Assembly: GCF_033449965.1 (NCBI RefSeq)
Contig: NZ_CP137761.1
Coordinates: forward strand, 2,604,001 to 2,668,000
Direction of reading: 5' to 3'
Length of the DNA stretch: 64,000 bases
DNA from: Bacillus sp. T3
GTDB taxonomy: Bacteria > Bacillota > Bacilli > Bacillales > Cytobacillaceae
Made by a program: the position numbers and the translations under genes. This document shows positions 1 to 9,449 of this stretch, piece by piece (position 1 is the first letter of the stretch; each line of letters starts with the position of its first letter). The notes beneath the pieces are model-generated. The model saw nothing but the letters and a program-made list of their open reading frames with translations, did no database searches and had not been told where the DNA came from.

Positions 1-603
1 TTCATCGTGAAGCGATTTACTAACGGGCATCGATTCACCCGTTATCGCGGCCTCATCAATATTTGTTTGACCTTCAATTATGGTACCATCAGACGGTACT
101 CGCTCACCTGGCTTAATTAACAGAATATCCCCAACAACAAGGTCGGAAACGGACACTTTTTCTTCAATACCATTGCAAACACGCAGTGCTTCTTCAGGCT
201 GTAAATTCATTAAAGCCGAAATTTCTTTATGACTTTTGTTCATCGTATACGTCTCAAGTGCACCACTTAAGGCAAAAATGAAGATTAAAATTGCACCCTC
301 CGTCCAGTAGCCTATTATGGCCGAACCGATTGCCGCAAAAATCATCAACATCTCAACATTTAATTCTTTATTTTCAAAGGTTTTTTCGATTCCTTCCTTA
401 GCTTTTGAAAATCCACCAATTAAATAGGCAACAAGAAAAATAGCAACGGACGTGGTGTGCCAATTTGCAGCCAGAAGCCATCCAATGAAGATAAGCAATC
501 CACTAAACAGAGCGGCAACTAATTCTAGATGTGGTTTTATTTTTTCAAAGAAAGGAGTATCAATCTGAACTGTTTGTTCAACTGGTTTTATTTCTGCAAG
601 CAT
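1..603 (-). CDS. P1B-type heavy-metal ATPase, N-terminal 201 residues (cut by window edge)
   Basis: This is the N-terminal third of a cation-pumping P-type ATPase of the inner membrane. It has no HMA metal-binding domain at the N terminus. Hydrophobic helices come first, then an actuator domain with the TGES dephosphorylation loop near residues 188-191; the phosphorylation DKTGT motif lies beyond the window. The start is ATG at 603 behind a GGAGGT site. From memory it resembles the Bacillus PfeT (formerly ZosA) iron/zinc efflux ATPase, which also lacks HMA and is controlled by Fur/PerR, and a Fur-like site lies upstream. Family is secure; the metal is inferred. Confidence 0.8.
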   Translation of the reverse strand, partial: MLAEIKPVEQTVQIDTPFFEKIKPHLELVAALFSGLLIFIGWLLAANWHTTSVAIFLVAYLIGGFSKAKEGIEKTFENKELNVEMLMIFAAIGSAIIGYWTEGAILIFIFALSGALETYTMNKSHKEISALMNLQPEEALRVCNGIEEKVSVSDLVVGDILLIKPGERVPSDGTIIEGQTNIDEAAITGESMPVSKSLHDE

Positions 604-780
604 ACAATACCTCCAAATTTAATATTCATCGAGACAGATTCTCATTTACACAATAATTAGTTGAGAATACTATTTTAGAAAACTATTCTTATTGTTTATA
701 ATGATGTGAAAAACCCGCATGATTTCAACTTCATAATTATTTTATAAACCTATAATAACATATACATAGAATTAAATAAA

Positions 781-809
781 TAGTAATTATTATAAATTAA
801 TAATTACTA
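781..809. promoter_or_regulatory. 12-bp perfect inverted repeat in the ATPase upstream region
   Basis: The arms tagtaattatta (781-792) and taataattacta (798-809) are exact reverse complements around a 5-bp spacer. The element is AT-rich and lies beside a Fur-like site in the gap between the divergent ATPase and hydrolase genes. It may be a metalloregulator operator. It does not match the PerR consensus exactly. Confidence 0.4.
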
Positions 810-810
810 T

Positions 811-825
811 CGATAATGATTTTCA
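811..825. promoter_or_regulatory. Fur-like box
   Basis: CGATAAT-G-ATTTTCA matches the 7-1-7 Fur consensus TGATAAT-N-ATTATCA at 12 of 14 positions. It lies about 210 bp upstream of the P1B ATPase start. In Bacillus subtilis the iron-efflux ATPase PfeT is under Fur and PerR control, which is why the site is assigned to that gene. It could instead act on the + strand hydrolase. The rest of 604-1103 holds no convincing gene. Confidence 0.5.
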
Positions 826-1103
826 TACTCAACTACACTTGTAAATCACATTTCCTATAGTATGGTAAAATGTTCGGAACGGAACATGATCCTCTTCCAT
901 TAATAGAGTTTAGGAAGCCTGCTAAAATTAAAGAATTTATAGAGGTAAATTGGAAAAGAAATTTCGTTAAATTCTGGAAGATTCTTGATGTTTACATAAT
1001 TAAATTATCGCAAATAACATACATGTTAAAAAAATAATAAATGGAATGGTACATCCCTTCTTTTGAATAGCTTTAATGAAAAAGCTCTCTAGGAGGAAGC
1101 ATT

Positions 1104-1916
1104 GTGGGACATTATGTTCAAGTTGAACAAGATGTTTTTGTTTATGTTGAGGACCTAAATCCCAACAGCGACAAGGCGATATTATTTCTACACGGTTGGC
1201 CAGCAAATCATAAAATGTTTGAATACCAATTTGACCACCTCCCACGAATGGGCTATCGTTGTATCGGCTTAGACCAACGTGGTTTCGGAAAGTCAGATAA
1301 ACCTTGGAGTGGCTACGACTATGATCGCTTAGCAGACGATGTTCGGTGTGTCATTGAGGCGTTTTCATTAAAAAATATCACGTTGTTAGGACACTCCACT
1401 GGCGGCGCTATAGCCATTCGTTACATGGCTCGGCACAATGGGTTTGGAGTTTCAAAGCTCGCACTTTTAGCAAGTGCTGCACCGAGCCTCATCCAACGCC
1501 CTTATTTTCCACATGGATTAAATAAAGATGTTGTGCTGAAAATCATTCAAGACACCTATAAGGACCGACCTAACATGCTCCGTGACTTTGGGAACATATT
1601 TTTCTTCCAATATGTAACAGACACTTTTTCAGATTGGTTTTTCAACTTGGGGCTCGAGGCAGCCGGATGGGCAACAGCAGCCATTGCGAACACTTGGTTA
1701 GGCGAAGAAGGACTATTTGAGGATCTCAATAAAATTAATGTACCGACGCTTATCCTTCACGGTATTCACGATCAGGTATGTCATTTCGCCTTGGGAGAGG
1801 CACAGAAGCAAGGAATTAAAAATTCCACGCTAATCCCTTTCCAATATAGTGGTCATGGACTTTTTATAGATGAATGGGAGAAGGTGAACAAAGAACTAGC
1901 TAAGTTTATTGGATAG
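1104..1916 (+). CDS. Alpha/beta hydrolase (non-haem haloperoxidase/esterase-like)
   Basis: A 270-residue soluble alpha/beta-fold hydrolase. HGWP at residues 30-33 forms the oxyanion-hole segment, GHSTGG places the nucleophile at Ser98, an acidic residue follows in GIHDQ, and the catalytic His sits in SGHGLF near the C terminus. The DQRGFGKSD stretch is typical of the haloperoxidase/epoxide-hydrolase branch. It starts with GTG at 1104, preceded by a strong AGGAGGA. It appears monocistronic. Substrate cannot be read from sequence. Confidence 0.88.
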   Translation: MGHYVQVEQDVFVYVEDLNPNSDKAILFLHGWPANHKMFEYQFDHLPRMGYRCIGLDQRGFGKSDKPWSGYDYDRLADDVRCVIEAFSLKNITLLGHSTGGAIAIRYMARHNGFGVSKLALLASAAPSLIQRPYFPHGLNKDVVLKIIQDTYKDRPNMLRDFGNIFFFQYVTDTFSDWFFNLGLEAAGWATAAIANTWLGEEGLFEDLNKINVPTLILHGIHDQVCHFALGEAQKQGIKNSTLIPFQYSGHGLFIDEWEKVNKELAKFIG

Positions 1917-1932
1917 GCCATATTTTCATTGG

Positions 1933-1974
1933 TGTGAAAAAAGTTTGTTAGATAACCTTACAAACCTATTTCAC
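1933..1974 (+). terminator. Imperfect stem-loop after the hydrolase
   Basis: A 15-bp stem (1933-1947 with 1960-1974, two mismatches) follows the hydrolase stop by 16 nt. No T-run follows, so it is a possible 3' hairpin rather than a clear intrinsic terminator. Confidence 0.3.
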
Positions 1975-2117
1975 AATACTGAAATCAAGGATAAAGTATG
2001 GTTAATCAGTGAGATTCTACAAAATATTCAAAATGCACCAAACTTTACAAAACGATAACAAAAGCCACACACCGTATTTACAGAATAGATCTATAATAAT
2101 CCTAAGGAGGAGATACC

Positions 2118-2261
2118 ATGACAATTAATGACAAAGTTCTATATTCTGGAGATGTTTATAAAATAATTTTTGATTATAAAAATGGGCACTTTGAAATCAT
2201 GCGAGACGATTTATTAAGAAAAGTAGAATTAGTTAAAGAGAATGAAATTCAAAGATTGTAG
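2118..2261 (+). CDS. Small protein of 47 residues, unknown function
   Basis: An ATG at 2118 sits 6 nt after a near-ideal AAGGAGGAG site, and the frame is open for 47 codons. The protein begins MTINDKVLYSGDVYKIIFDY and ends in a lysine/glutamate-rich helix. The N-terminal half resembles short beta-barrel proteins of unknown role in Bacillaceae, by impression only. The strong ribosome site and clean frame argue for a real gene. Function is not assigned. Confidence 0.65.
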   Translation: MTINDKVLYSGDVYKIIFDYKNGHFEIMRDDLLRKVELVKENEIQRL

Positions 2262-2280
2262 CGTGGTAATGATGTGCAAA

Positions 2281-2318
2281 AGAAAAAAACAGGCATCATC
2301 CCACAATAGGATGACGCC
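2281..2318 (-). terminator. Intrinsic terminator of adhE
   Basis: On the minus strand a 10-bp stem (2309-2318 with 2292-2301, one G-T pair) is followed by a run of seven T. It lies 15 nt past the adhE stop. Confidence 0.8.
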
Positions 2319-2332
2319 CGACACCTCTACTA

Positions 2333-4945
2333 TTAAAATGCTTTACGGTAAATATCTGCCATCTCTGAAATCAGTGGATAGCGAGGGTTTGCAGTTGTAC
2401 ATTGGTCTTCAAAAGCACGTTCTGCCAACCAATCTACCTTTTTGTCAAACTCAGCTTTATCTACACCTGCAGCCTCTAGTGTAAGGGGCATACCTAGCTC
2501 CGTTGCCAAATTTATAATGGCTTGAATTAGACTTTCGACACCTTCTTCGGTCGTACGTGCAGGTAATCCGAGCATTCGTGCGATTTCAGCATAACGCTCG
2601 TCAGCAATAAACCGCTCGTATTTAGGGAAACTCACAAATTTCGTCGGCTTCGTCGCATTATAACGAATAACATGAGGCAGCACAATCGTGTTCGCACGGC
2701 CATGCGGGATATGGAACTCTGCACCAAGCTTATGAGCTAAGCTGTGATTGATGCCAAGGAACGCATTCGTAAACGCCATCCCGGCAATCGTCGATGCATT
2801 ATGCATTTTCTCACGAGCTAATTCATCACTGCCATTATGGTAAGCTTTTGGCAGATATTCAAAAACGAGCTGGATCGCCTTCATGGCTAATCCATCTGTA
2901 TAATCACTCGCGAACACAGAAACATAGGCTTCAATCGCATGGGTTAACACATCCATGCCAGTGTCGGCTGTAATATGCTTCGGTACAGTCATCACAAATT
3001 GTGGGTCAATGATCGCAACATCTGGTGTTAACTCATAATCAGCGAGCGGATATTTCATTCCTACCTTTTTGTCGGTAATAACCGAGAAGGCCGTTACCTC
3101 AGAACCCGTGCCCGATGTGGTTGGAATCGCCACAAATTTGGTTTTAATACCGGAATGAGGGAACTTTACAATCCTTTTACGGATGTCCAAAAACTTCTGC
3201 TTTAATCCAAAGAAATCAGTATCTGGATATTCATAGAATAAGCGCATTCCTTTGGCAGCATCCATTGCTGAACCGCCACCAAGAGCAATAATCACATCTG
3301 GTTGGAAATTGATCATTTTTTCTACACCTTTAACTACCGTATCGAGCGACGGATCAGGCTCAACATCAGAAAAAACATCAACATGAACAAAATCTGGGCG
3401 TTGTCTTAAGTAGTATTGAATTCTTTCAACATAGCCTAACTTCACCATTCCAGGATCAGTCACAATGAGGGCTCTTGAGATTCCTTCCATTTTGGCTAAG
3501 TACTGTGTGGAGTGTTTATAGAAAAACATTTTTGGTGGAATCTTAAACCACTGCATATTCACATTCCTTTTCGCCATCGTTTTTGTGTTAACCAAATGCA
3601 CGGTGCCAACATTTGCACATACTGAATTTCCTCCATAGCTTCCACAGCCTAGTGTTAACGAAGGAATGAAAGCATTATAAATATCTCCGATTGCCCCTTG
3701 CGATGAAGGTGCATTTAGAATAATCCGCCCTGCCTTCATTCTTGTACCAAACTCTTTCATAACGGCATCGTCGTTTGAATGAAGAACCGCTGAATGACCT
3801 AATCCACCGAATGTAAGCATTTCTTCAGCTCTTGTCATTCCCTCATCTAAGCTATTTACTTTATAACAAGCAAGGACTGGGCTCAGCTTCTCACGAGATA
3901 ATGGATATTTCGGGCCGACACCCTTCAATTCTGCCACTAGTATTTTAGTAGATTCTGGCACAAATACGCCAGCTAATCTAGCAATTTTTGCAGCTGGCAT
4001 TCCGACGATTTCGGCATTAACCGCGCATGTATTTTCATTAATCACCAGCGCTTCAACTTTTTTCTTCTCTTCCTCATTTAAAAAATAACAATCATTTGCG
4101 AGCATTTCTTTTTTAACATCGGCATAGATTTCTTTATCAATAATAACGGCCTGCTCTGAAGCACAAATCATTCCATTATCAAAGGTTTTCGATAAAATTA
4201 AATCATTTACCGCTCGTTTAATATTTGCGGATTTTTCTATATAGCAAGGAACGTTCCCGGGTCCAACACCAAGTGCAGGTTTTCCAGAGCTATAGGCGGA
4301 TTTAACCATACCCGAACCGCCGGTCGCTAATATAAGTGAAATATTTGGATGGTTCATTAATAATTTAGTAGCTTCTAAAGAGGGTTTTTCGATCCATTGG
4401 ATACAATTTTGTGGTGCGCCTGCTGCTATCGCTGCATCTCGTAAGACTCGTGCGGCTTCACTGCTGCATTTCTGTGCTGAAGGATGGAAGGCAAAAATGA
4501 TAGGATTTCGTGTTTTGATCGAGATTATTGCTTTAAACATCGTAGTGGATGTTGGATTGGTTATTGGAGTAACCCCCGCAATCACTCCAATGGGTTCTGC
4601 GATTGAATAAGTACCTGCATGTTCATTTTCATGAATATACCCAACGGTTTTATTCTCTTTAATATTGTTAAATATGTACTCTGTTGCAAAGATATTTTTT
4701 ATTATTTTATCTTCATAAACACCGCGTCCAGTTTCCTCGACAGCAAGCTTTGCTAACGGCATATGTTGATCTAACCCTGCAACAGCCATTTGTTCAACTA
4801 TATGATCAATATGAGCTTGATCAAACTCCATAAATTCTTTTAATGCTTGGTTTCCATTTTCGACCAGCTTACTGATCACTTCTTCTACGGTATTGATTTC
4901 TTCAATTGTTTGGACATTTTTAACCGTTTTTTCTTTTACTGCCAT
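2333..4945 (-). CDS. adhE: Bifunctional acetaldehyde-CoA/alcohol dehydrogenase
   Basis: An 870-residue fusion enzyme that reduces acetyl-CoA to acetaldehyde and then to ethanol, regenerating NAD+ during fermentation. The N-terminal half is a CoA-acylating aldehyde dehydrogenase with the catalytic Cys in GMICASEQ. The C-terminal half is an iron-dependent alcohol dehydrogenase with GGGSAMDAAKG, TTSGTGSE and metal ligands in NHSLAHKLG and PHGRAN. Length is normal for AdhE, which usually assembles into spirosome filaments. ATG at 4945 follows GGGGGT. A redox (Rex) operator would be expected upstream, but I could not identify a convincing one. Confidence 0.97.
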   Translation of the reverse strand: MAVKEKTVKNVQTIEEINTVEEVISKLVENGNQALKEFMEFDQAHIDHIVEQMAVAGLDQHMPLAKLAVEETGRGVYEDKIIKNIFATEYIFNNIKENKTVGYIHENEHAGTYSIAEPIGVIAGVTPITNPTSTTMFKAIISIKTRNPIIFAFHPSAQKCSSEAARVLRDAAIAAGAPQNCIQWIEKPSLEATKLLMNHPNISLILATGGSGMVKSAYSSGKPALGVGPGNVPCYIEKSANIKRAVNDLILSKTFDNGMICASEQAVIIDKEIYADVKKEMLANDCYFLNEEEKKKVEALVINENTCAVNAEIVGMPAAKIARLAGVFVPESTKILVAELKGVGPKYPLSREKLSPVLACYKVNSLDEGMTRAEEMLTFGGLGHSAVLHSNDDAVMKEFGTRMKAGRIILNAPSSQGAIGDIYNAFIPSLTLGCGSYGGNSVCANVGTVHLVNTKTMAKRNVNMQWFKIPPKMFFYKHSTQYLAKMEGISRALIVTDPGMVKLGYVERIQYYLRQRPDFVHVDVFSDVEPDPSLDTVVKGVEKMINFQPDVIIALGGGSAMDAAKGMRLFYEYPDTDFFGLKQKFLDIRKRIVKFPHSGIKTKFVAIPTTSGTGSEVTAFSVITDKKVGMKYPLADYELTPDVAIIDPQFVMTVPKHITADTGMDVLTHAIEAYVSVFASDYTDGLAMKAIQLVFEYLPKAYHNGSDELAREKMHNASTIAGMAFTNAFLGINHSLAHKLGAEFHIPHGRANTIVLPHVIRYNATKPTKFVSFPKYERFIADERYAEIARMLGLPARTTEEGVESLIQAIINLATELGMPLTLEAAGVDKAEFDKKVDWLAERAFEDQCTTANPRYPLISEMADIYRKAF

Positions 4946-5170
4946 GTTAATACCCCCATTTTGTCGAATTCAATTTGTAAAAACAATTCTTCAAATGCTT
5001 TTTTGAGTATTTCTTCTGGTAGTTCTGAAAGCGATTACAACTCTGTTCAAACTAAACTATTTATCCCCCCTTCTTACTTTATGTATGTAGAATAACAAAC
5101 AAATTATTTTCTTAATATTACATTTATCACTATTATTCCCTTTATTATAAAAATTTCAATAATTTCAATT

Positions 5171-6070
5171 TTATATTAAAAGATCGTTTAACGCTCCTTC
5201 AAGCGTCGGAAACAAAAATGCAAACTGTTCTTCCATTAATTTTACTGGAATAACATGCTGCCCTTCCAGAACGAGAGCACTTTTCTTTCCGAGTGCCATT
5301 TTCAGAGCAAACTCAGGAACTGGCAACCAGTGTGGCCGATGCAACACTGAAGCAATCGTTCTCCCGAAATCCTCCATCTTAACCTGGGTTGGAGCGGTAA
5401 CATTTACTGGACCCTTCAGTGCTTGATGTTCCAGTGCAAATACAATGGCACGAACCACATCCTGTACATGAACCCAGGACACCCATTGTCTTCCCGATCC
5501 TACCGTTCCACCACCAAATAGTTTATATGGAAGGACCATAAGTGGTAGTGCTCCACCCTCTCTTCCGAGAACAACTCCAAATCGCATATACACAGGACGA
5601 ATTCCTAATGCATTCACGCTTTCTGCTTTCTTTTCCCAATCACAAACGGTTTTTCCGAGAAAATCCGCTGCTACCTCCTTCGAATCTTCAGTATAAATTG
5701 CAACATTTGATGCGGGATAAATACCAATAGCACTGGCATTTACCAAAACTGCGGGTTTAACAGCTAATGCAGCAATGATTCTTAATAATTCATTTGTTGC
5801 TTTCATTCGACTATCATAAATTTGCTTCTGATGGCTTTCGTTCCAGCGACCATCGTTGATCGAAACTCCAGCTAAATTTATGAAGGCATCTGCTTCGTTA
5901 ATTTCTTTTTCTGGACAAGCCCCATGTTGTAGCCATTTAATATAGGTGACTCGACTATTAGACGGTTGTGCTTTCCTTGTTAGGCAGACAATGTCATGTC
6001 CGTTTTCAAGCAAAAGCTCGGTCAGTTTTTTTCCAATAAACCCAGTGCCCCCAGCAATCACAATTTTCAT
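5171..6070 (-). CDS. yfhF: TIGR01777-type NAD(P)-binding epimerase, YfhF-like
   Basis: A 299-residue extended short-chain dehydrogenase/epimerase. The Rossmann motif GGTGFIGKKL is at residues 7-16, and the N-terminal domain is followed by the DUF1731-like C-terminal segment typical of the YfhF/SDR39U1 family. The family is linked to cell-division or nucleotide-sugar-like substrates in annotations, but no reaction is established. It starts at ATG 6070 with AAAGGTG upstream. It stands alone, transcribed in the same direction as adhE. Confidence 0.87.
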   Translation of the reverse strand: MKIVIAGGTGFIGKKLTELLLENGHDIVCLTRKAQPSNSRVTYIKWLQHGACPEKEINEADAFINLAGVSINDGRWNESHQKQIYDSRMKATNELLRIIAALAVKPAVLVNASAIGIYPASNVAIYTEDSKEVAADFLGKTVCDWEKKAESVNALGIRPVYMRFGVVLGREGGALPLMVLPYKLFGGGTVGSGRQWVSWVHVQDVVRAIVFALEHQALKGPVNVTAPTQVKMEDFGRTIASVLHRPHWLPVPEFALKMALGKKSALVLEGQHVIPVKLMEEQFAFLFPTLEGALNDLLI

Positions 6071-6205
6071 CTATTTCACCTTTTTCTAATTTTGATATTT
6101 AAATTATCTCATAATCCCTATGTAAATAGACAAATACTATGTCTTTGATTACGATTATTTCTTTTTTGCATATAGTATCGTATTAAACCTAAAGGATGTT
6201 GTTAG

Positions 6206-6457
6206 ATGTGTTGGAATTTTAGTAGACAGCAAACCAATCCAATGATTGGGCAAGCATGGACAGGAAGACATGTGGTATTAGTGCAATGCTCGATCGATAG
6301 TCAGTTCTCTCACCTATATAAAAGTAAGCATGCACCTCTTGAGCCCCCTCAATCCAATTGCGCAGAAACCCTATCCCAGCTGTTAAGTATTGGCTATCGG
6401 ATTCATGCAAGTGCACCAATCTCTGCCAATCAAATTCAGTATTTTCTAGTGCTATAA
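6206..6457 (+). CDS. Conserved-looking 83-residue protein, unknown function
   Basis: ATG at 6206 lies 8 nt behind AAAGGATG. The 83-residue product is soluble, with no signal or membrane segment, and ends NQIQYFLVL. A strong terminator begins 5 nt after its stop and would lie inside a competing minus-strand frame (6219-6527), so I prefer the plus strand. No motif assigns a function. Confidence 0.6.
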   Translation: MCWNFSRQQTNPMIGQAWTGRHVVLVQCSIDSQFSHLYKSKHAPLEPPQSNCAETLSQLLSIGYRIHASAPISANQIQYFLVL

Positions 6458-6461
6458 ATGA

Positions 6462-6510
6462 AAAAAAGGCTGAAACCAGTTGTTTGAACTGTGCTTCAGC
6501 CTTTTTTCTG
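6462..6510 (+). terminator. Intrinsic terminator
   Basis: A 13-bp perfect stem pairs 6462-6474 with 6494-6506 and includes the T-run. It directly follows the 83-residue gene. Confidence 0.85.
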
Positions 6511-6751
6511 TATTTTTGAGATTTCAATCGCTAGTTTCAAAAAATCTGTCATAACCCTCCTATGTAATAAAATCTTCTTTGCTGATACTTACAATAATTA
6601 TCAATTACCTGGGCAAATTGCTTAACTTGTAAGAAAATGTTCAAAAACAAATATTAAATGCGATGATTCGTGAGGTAAAGTTAAACAGTATGTGTATTTA
6701 TGGTCTTATAACTTAACAATAGGGTTTACAGTTTTTATAGGAGGAGAGAAA

Positions 6752-7726
6752 ATGCCAAACAACAAAGAAATGGATATCGTATGTACTCAACGTCTTGTCA
6801 TGGATTTTCTTGCGGTATCCCAACAAGCAGCGATTGCCTCTTATCCTTGGATAGGTAAAGGAAATAAACATGACGCTGACGGTGCTGGTACCGGTGCGAT
6901 GCGTGACAGAATGAACCAGATTGATATGTGTGGAGTCATTGTCATCGGTGAAGGCGAAATGGATGAGGCACCGATGCTTTATATTAATGAAGAACTCGGA
7001 ACGAAAAATGGTCCCCACGTTGACATTGCAGTTGATCCGGTTGAAGGTACGACATTAATGGCAAAAGGACAGGATAACTCCTTGGCAGTCATTGCGGTTG
7101 CTTCCCGTGGAGCATTATTACATGCTCCGGATATGTACATGAAAAAAATCGCAGTCGGGCCAAAAGCTAAAGGCTGTATTGATATTGAATTACCATTAAT
7201 AGACAATATGGTAGCCGTTGCGAATGCACTTGGCAAAGAAGTACAGGATTTAACTGTCATGATTCAAGACCGAGAACGACATAACGCCATCATTCAGGAA
7301 GTTATTTCTGCAGGTGCTAGAGTGAAGCTTTTTTCCGATGTCGATATAACGGGTGCAATTGCAACCGCATTTGATGAAATAGATGTTGATCTAGTCGTAG
7401 GAATCGGTGGTGCACCAGAAGGAGTCATTGCAGCAACCGCTCTAAAATGCTTAGGTGGAGATTTTCAAGCTGTGCTGATGCCACAAAATCAGGAAGAATG
7501 GAATCGTTGTATAGAAATGGGAATTCCCCATCCTGACCTCCCATTGAAGCTCGAAGAAATTGTTAAAACAGATGATTGCTTCTTTGTTGCGACTGGTATT
7601 ACAGATGGAACCTTTTTAAAGGGTGTTACAAAAATCAAAGAATCCGGTGCGATGCAGACTCATTCAATCGTAATCGCCGGCGGAAAAATGAAAAGCTCAC
7701 AATTTGTTGACGCAACGTTTTATTAG
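6752..7726 (+). CDS. glpX: Fructose-1,6-bisphosphatase class II
   Basis: A 324-residue metal-dependent phosphatase that hydrolyses fructose-1,6-bisphosphate to fructose-6-phosphate in gluconeogenesis. GlpX hallmarks are visible: DGAGTGAMRD, IGEGEMDEAPML with metal ligands, DPVEGTT for substrate phosphate, and the GIGGAPEGV loop. I place the start at ATG 6752 because GGAGGAGAG precedes it; an upstream in-frame start at 6692 would add an unrelated hydrophobic stretch. It appears monocistronic. Confidence 0.95.
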   Translation: MPNNKEMDIVCTQRLVMDFLAVSQQAAIASYPWIGKGNKHDADGAGTGAMRDRMNQIDMCGVIVIGEGEMDEAPMLYINEELGTKNGPHVDIAVDPVEGTTLMAKGQDNSLAVIAVASRGALLHAPDMYMKKIAVGPKAKGCIDIELPLIDNMVAVANALGKEVQDLTVMIQDRERHNAIIQEVISAGARVKLFSDVDITGAIATAFDEIDVDLVVGIGGAPEGVIAATALKCLGGDFQAVLMPQNQEEWNRCIEMGIPHPDLPLKLEEIVKTDDCFFVATGITDGTFLKGVTKIKESGAMQTHSIVIAGGKMKSSQFVDATFY

Positions 7727-7766
7727 AGTAGAGCTGGAAGTGCAGAATAGCTGTTTTCTTTTTGGA

Positions 7767-7950
7767 CCTGGGTTTGGGCCTGGGTTTGAGCCTGAGACGT
7801 GCATATCTGAATTGAGATGAGCATATCTGAATTGAGATGAGCATATCATAACTGAGACGTGCATAATTTCTAAAAGTTGGATCATATAATTTAAAAGTTG
7901 GATCATATAATTTTTGACTTGTATCATATCAGGTTCTAAACGTGCATATC
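7767..7950. repeat. Degenerate short tandem repeats, GCATAT/ATCATAT family, copy 1
   Basis: The gap after glpX opens with a duplicated 12-mer cctgggtttg(g/a)g (7767-7790). It continues with about seven units of 20-22 bp centred on TGCATAT or ATCATAT, including three near-identical gagatgagcatatctgaatt copies and two aaaagttggatcatata copies. The last 40 bp recur with about 80% identity at 25858-25899. No coding frame is supported. Confidence 0.75.
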
Positions 7951-8087
7951 GTCATAAAAATATTCATATATTCTGAGCCAGAACCTTCTTTTATATTAAT
8001 TTATAAATTTTTTTTAAAAAAACACACTTTTTAAGTCGAAAAAATCTAGTAACTGCATAAGAATGAGTAGAATCTTTAGCTCTAATG

Positions 8088-8119
8088 AAAAAAGGGTGTC
8101 AGGTTAAATCCTGACACCC
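8088..8119 (-). terminator. Bidirectional terminator between glpX and the lipoprotein gene
   Basis: A 10-bp perfect stem pairs 8094-8103 with 8110-8119. The minus-strand side is followed by TTTTTT, which fits the substrate-binding protein gene ending at 8187. The rest of 7951-8186 is AT-rich with no gene. Confidence 0.75.
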
Positions 8120-8186
8120 TTACTTTTCTAATAAGAATGAACTATAATCCAGCAAATTATTGATTTACACTATTCTTGGTTGGATC

Positions 8187-9188
8187 TTATTCCCCAACAA
8201 TTTTAGCATCCTTCGTCATGGCTTCAGTAAGGGTAATTCCTTCTTCTTTCGCTGCTTTTTTGTTGATATACAAATCTAGCGTTTCAGGGAAACCGACCGG
8301 AATTTCACTTGGTTTCTTACCTTTAAGAACATCAACCGCCATATTACCAGTAGAATACCCTAGGTCATGATACTCAAAGCCATAAGATGCAAAGGTTCCG
8401 CGTTTAACAGAATCCCCTTCCCCAACGAAAGTAGGAGTATCATGGTCATTGGCAACTTTTATGATAGATTCAAGCGATGCGACAACTGTATTATCCTTTG
8501 GAACATAGAACACATCGACACGATCTACTAATGATTCTGCTGCTTGCTTCACTTCTGAACTAGTCGAAATCGATGCGAAAACAGGCTCTAATCCAATTTC
8601 CTTTAGCACTTTTTTGGCGTTTTCAACATTCGTAACGGCATTTGGTTCCCCAGAATTATAGACAATACCGACTTTTTTTGTATCTGGGAAAAATTCCTTA
8701 ATCGATTTAATTGTATTCTTAATCGCATTTGGATGAGTATCTGACGTTCCAGTAACATTTCCACCTGGCTTTTCTAAGCTTTCAACTAAATTTGCACCAA
8801 CCGGATCAGTAATCGCTGTGAAAATAATCGGAATATCCTTAGTTGATTTCGCCGCTGCTTGAGCACTTGTGGTCGTAATCGCAAAAATAAGATCACTTCC
8901 ATCTGCCACCATGTTTTGGGCAATCGTCATATTGTTATTGATATCTCCCTGTGCATTCTGATAATCAATCGTTAAGTTCTTTCCTTCTATGTACCCTGCA
9001 TCTTTAAGTGCATCCACAAATCCCTCTCTTGCTGCATCTAGCGATGGATGCTCAACGAGTTGAAGGATGCCAATTTTTACATTTTCCTTTTTTGTCTTAG
9101 CACTGGTGCTGCTTTCTTTACTAGTTGAACTACAAGCTGTAAGTACAAGCATTAGAACACTTAATATAGCTATTAGTTTTGTTTTCAT
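8187..9188 (-). CDS. ABC transporter substrate-binding lipoprotein (PF04392/TrpX type)
   Basis: A 333-residue lipoprotein with signal peptide and lipobox LTAC (Cys19), so it is anchored outside the membrane. The mature part is a type I periplasmic-binding fold of the ABC_sub_bind family: KIGILQLVEHPSLD at the start, then VGIVYNSGEPNA in the second lobe. Relatives bind tryptophan or other aromatic or small solutes. The partner permease and ATPase genes are not adjacent, so it is an orphan here or completes a remote system. Start ATG 9188 follows AAGGGG. Confidence 0.88.
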   Translation of the reverse strand: MKTKLIAILSVLMLVLTACSSTSKESSTSAKTKKENVKIGILQLVEHPSLDAAREGFVDALKDAGYIEGKNLTIDYQNAQGDINNNMTIAQNMVADGSDLIFAITTTSAQAAAKSTKDIPIIFTAITDPVGANLVESLEKPGGNVTGTSDTHPNAIKNTIKSIKEFFPDTKKVGIVYNSGEPNAVTNVENAKKVLKEIGLEPVFASISTSSEVKQAAESLVDRVDVFYVPKDNTVVASLESIIKVANDHDTPTFVGEGDSVKRGTFASYGFEYHDLGYSTGNMAVDVLKGKKPSEIPVGFPETLDLYINKKAAKEEGITLTEAMTKDAKIVGE

Positions 9189-9449
9189 TATGTAACCCCT
9201 TAATTAGTTTTAATTACTTTTATGATAAAACCGTAATCTCCCAATAATTATTTTATAAAAATACTCTTCCTTACACCTCACACCCCTTCCAACTTCTATA
9301 GTTAAAAGCATTAATGTTTCGACGCGTTAAAGCGTGTTGGTATTTTCATATAATAAACGAAACTATCAATCTTGTCAATTAATTATTTGAAAATTGTAAT
9401 TTCATAGACAACATGCATAATATTTTATGGAACGGGGAAAAATAAAAAT

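Noticed and set aside
870..1037. 55-codon plus-strand frame starting MFGTEHDPLPLIEF
   Set aside because: No ribosome site, AT-rich composition and no family resemblance; probably chance or a remnant.
1945..2058. 37-codon TTG frame (LDNLTNLFHNTEIKDKVW)
   Set aside because: Protein-like but no ribosome site, and it overlaps the hairpin after the hydrolase; not enough to call a gene.
4946..5170. Rex operator before adhE
   Set aside because: I looked for TTGTGAAA-type inverted repeats and found only weak partial matches.
6219..6527. 102-residue minus-strand frame opposite the 83-residue gene
   Set aside because: A strong terminator hairpin lies inside its first codons; the plus-strand gene has the ribosome site and ends just before that terminator.
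7635..7927. Two minus-strand frames over the GCATAT repeats
   Set aside because: Repeat-derived peptides without ribosome sites, one overlapping glpX.
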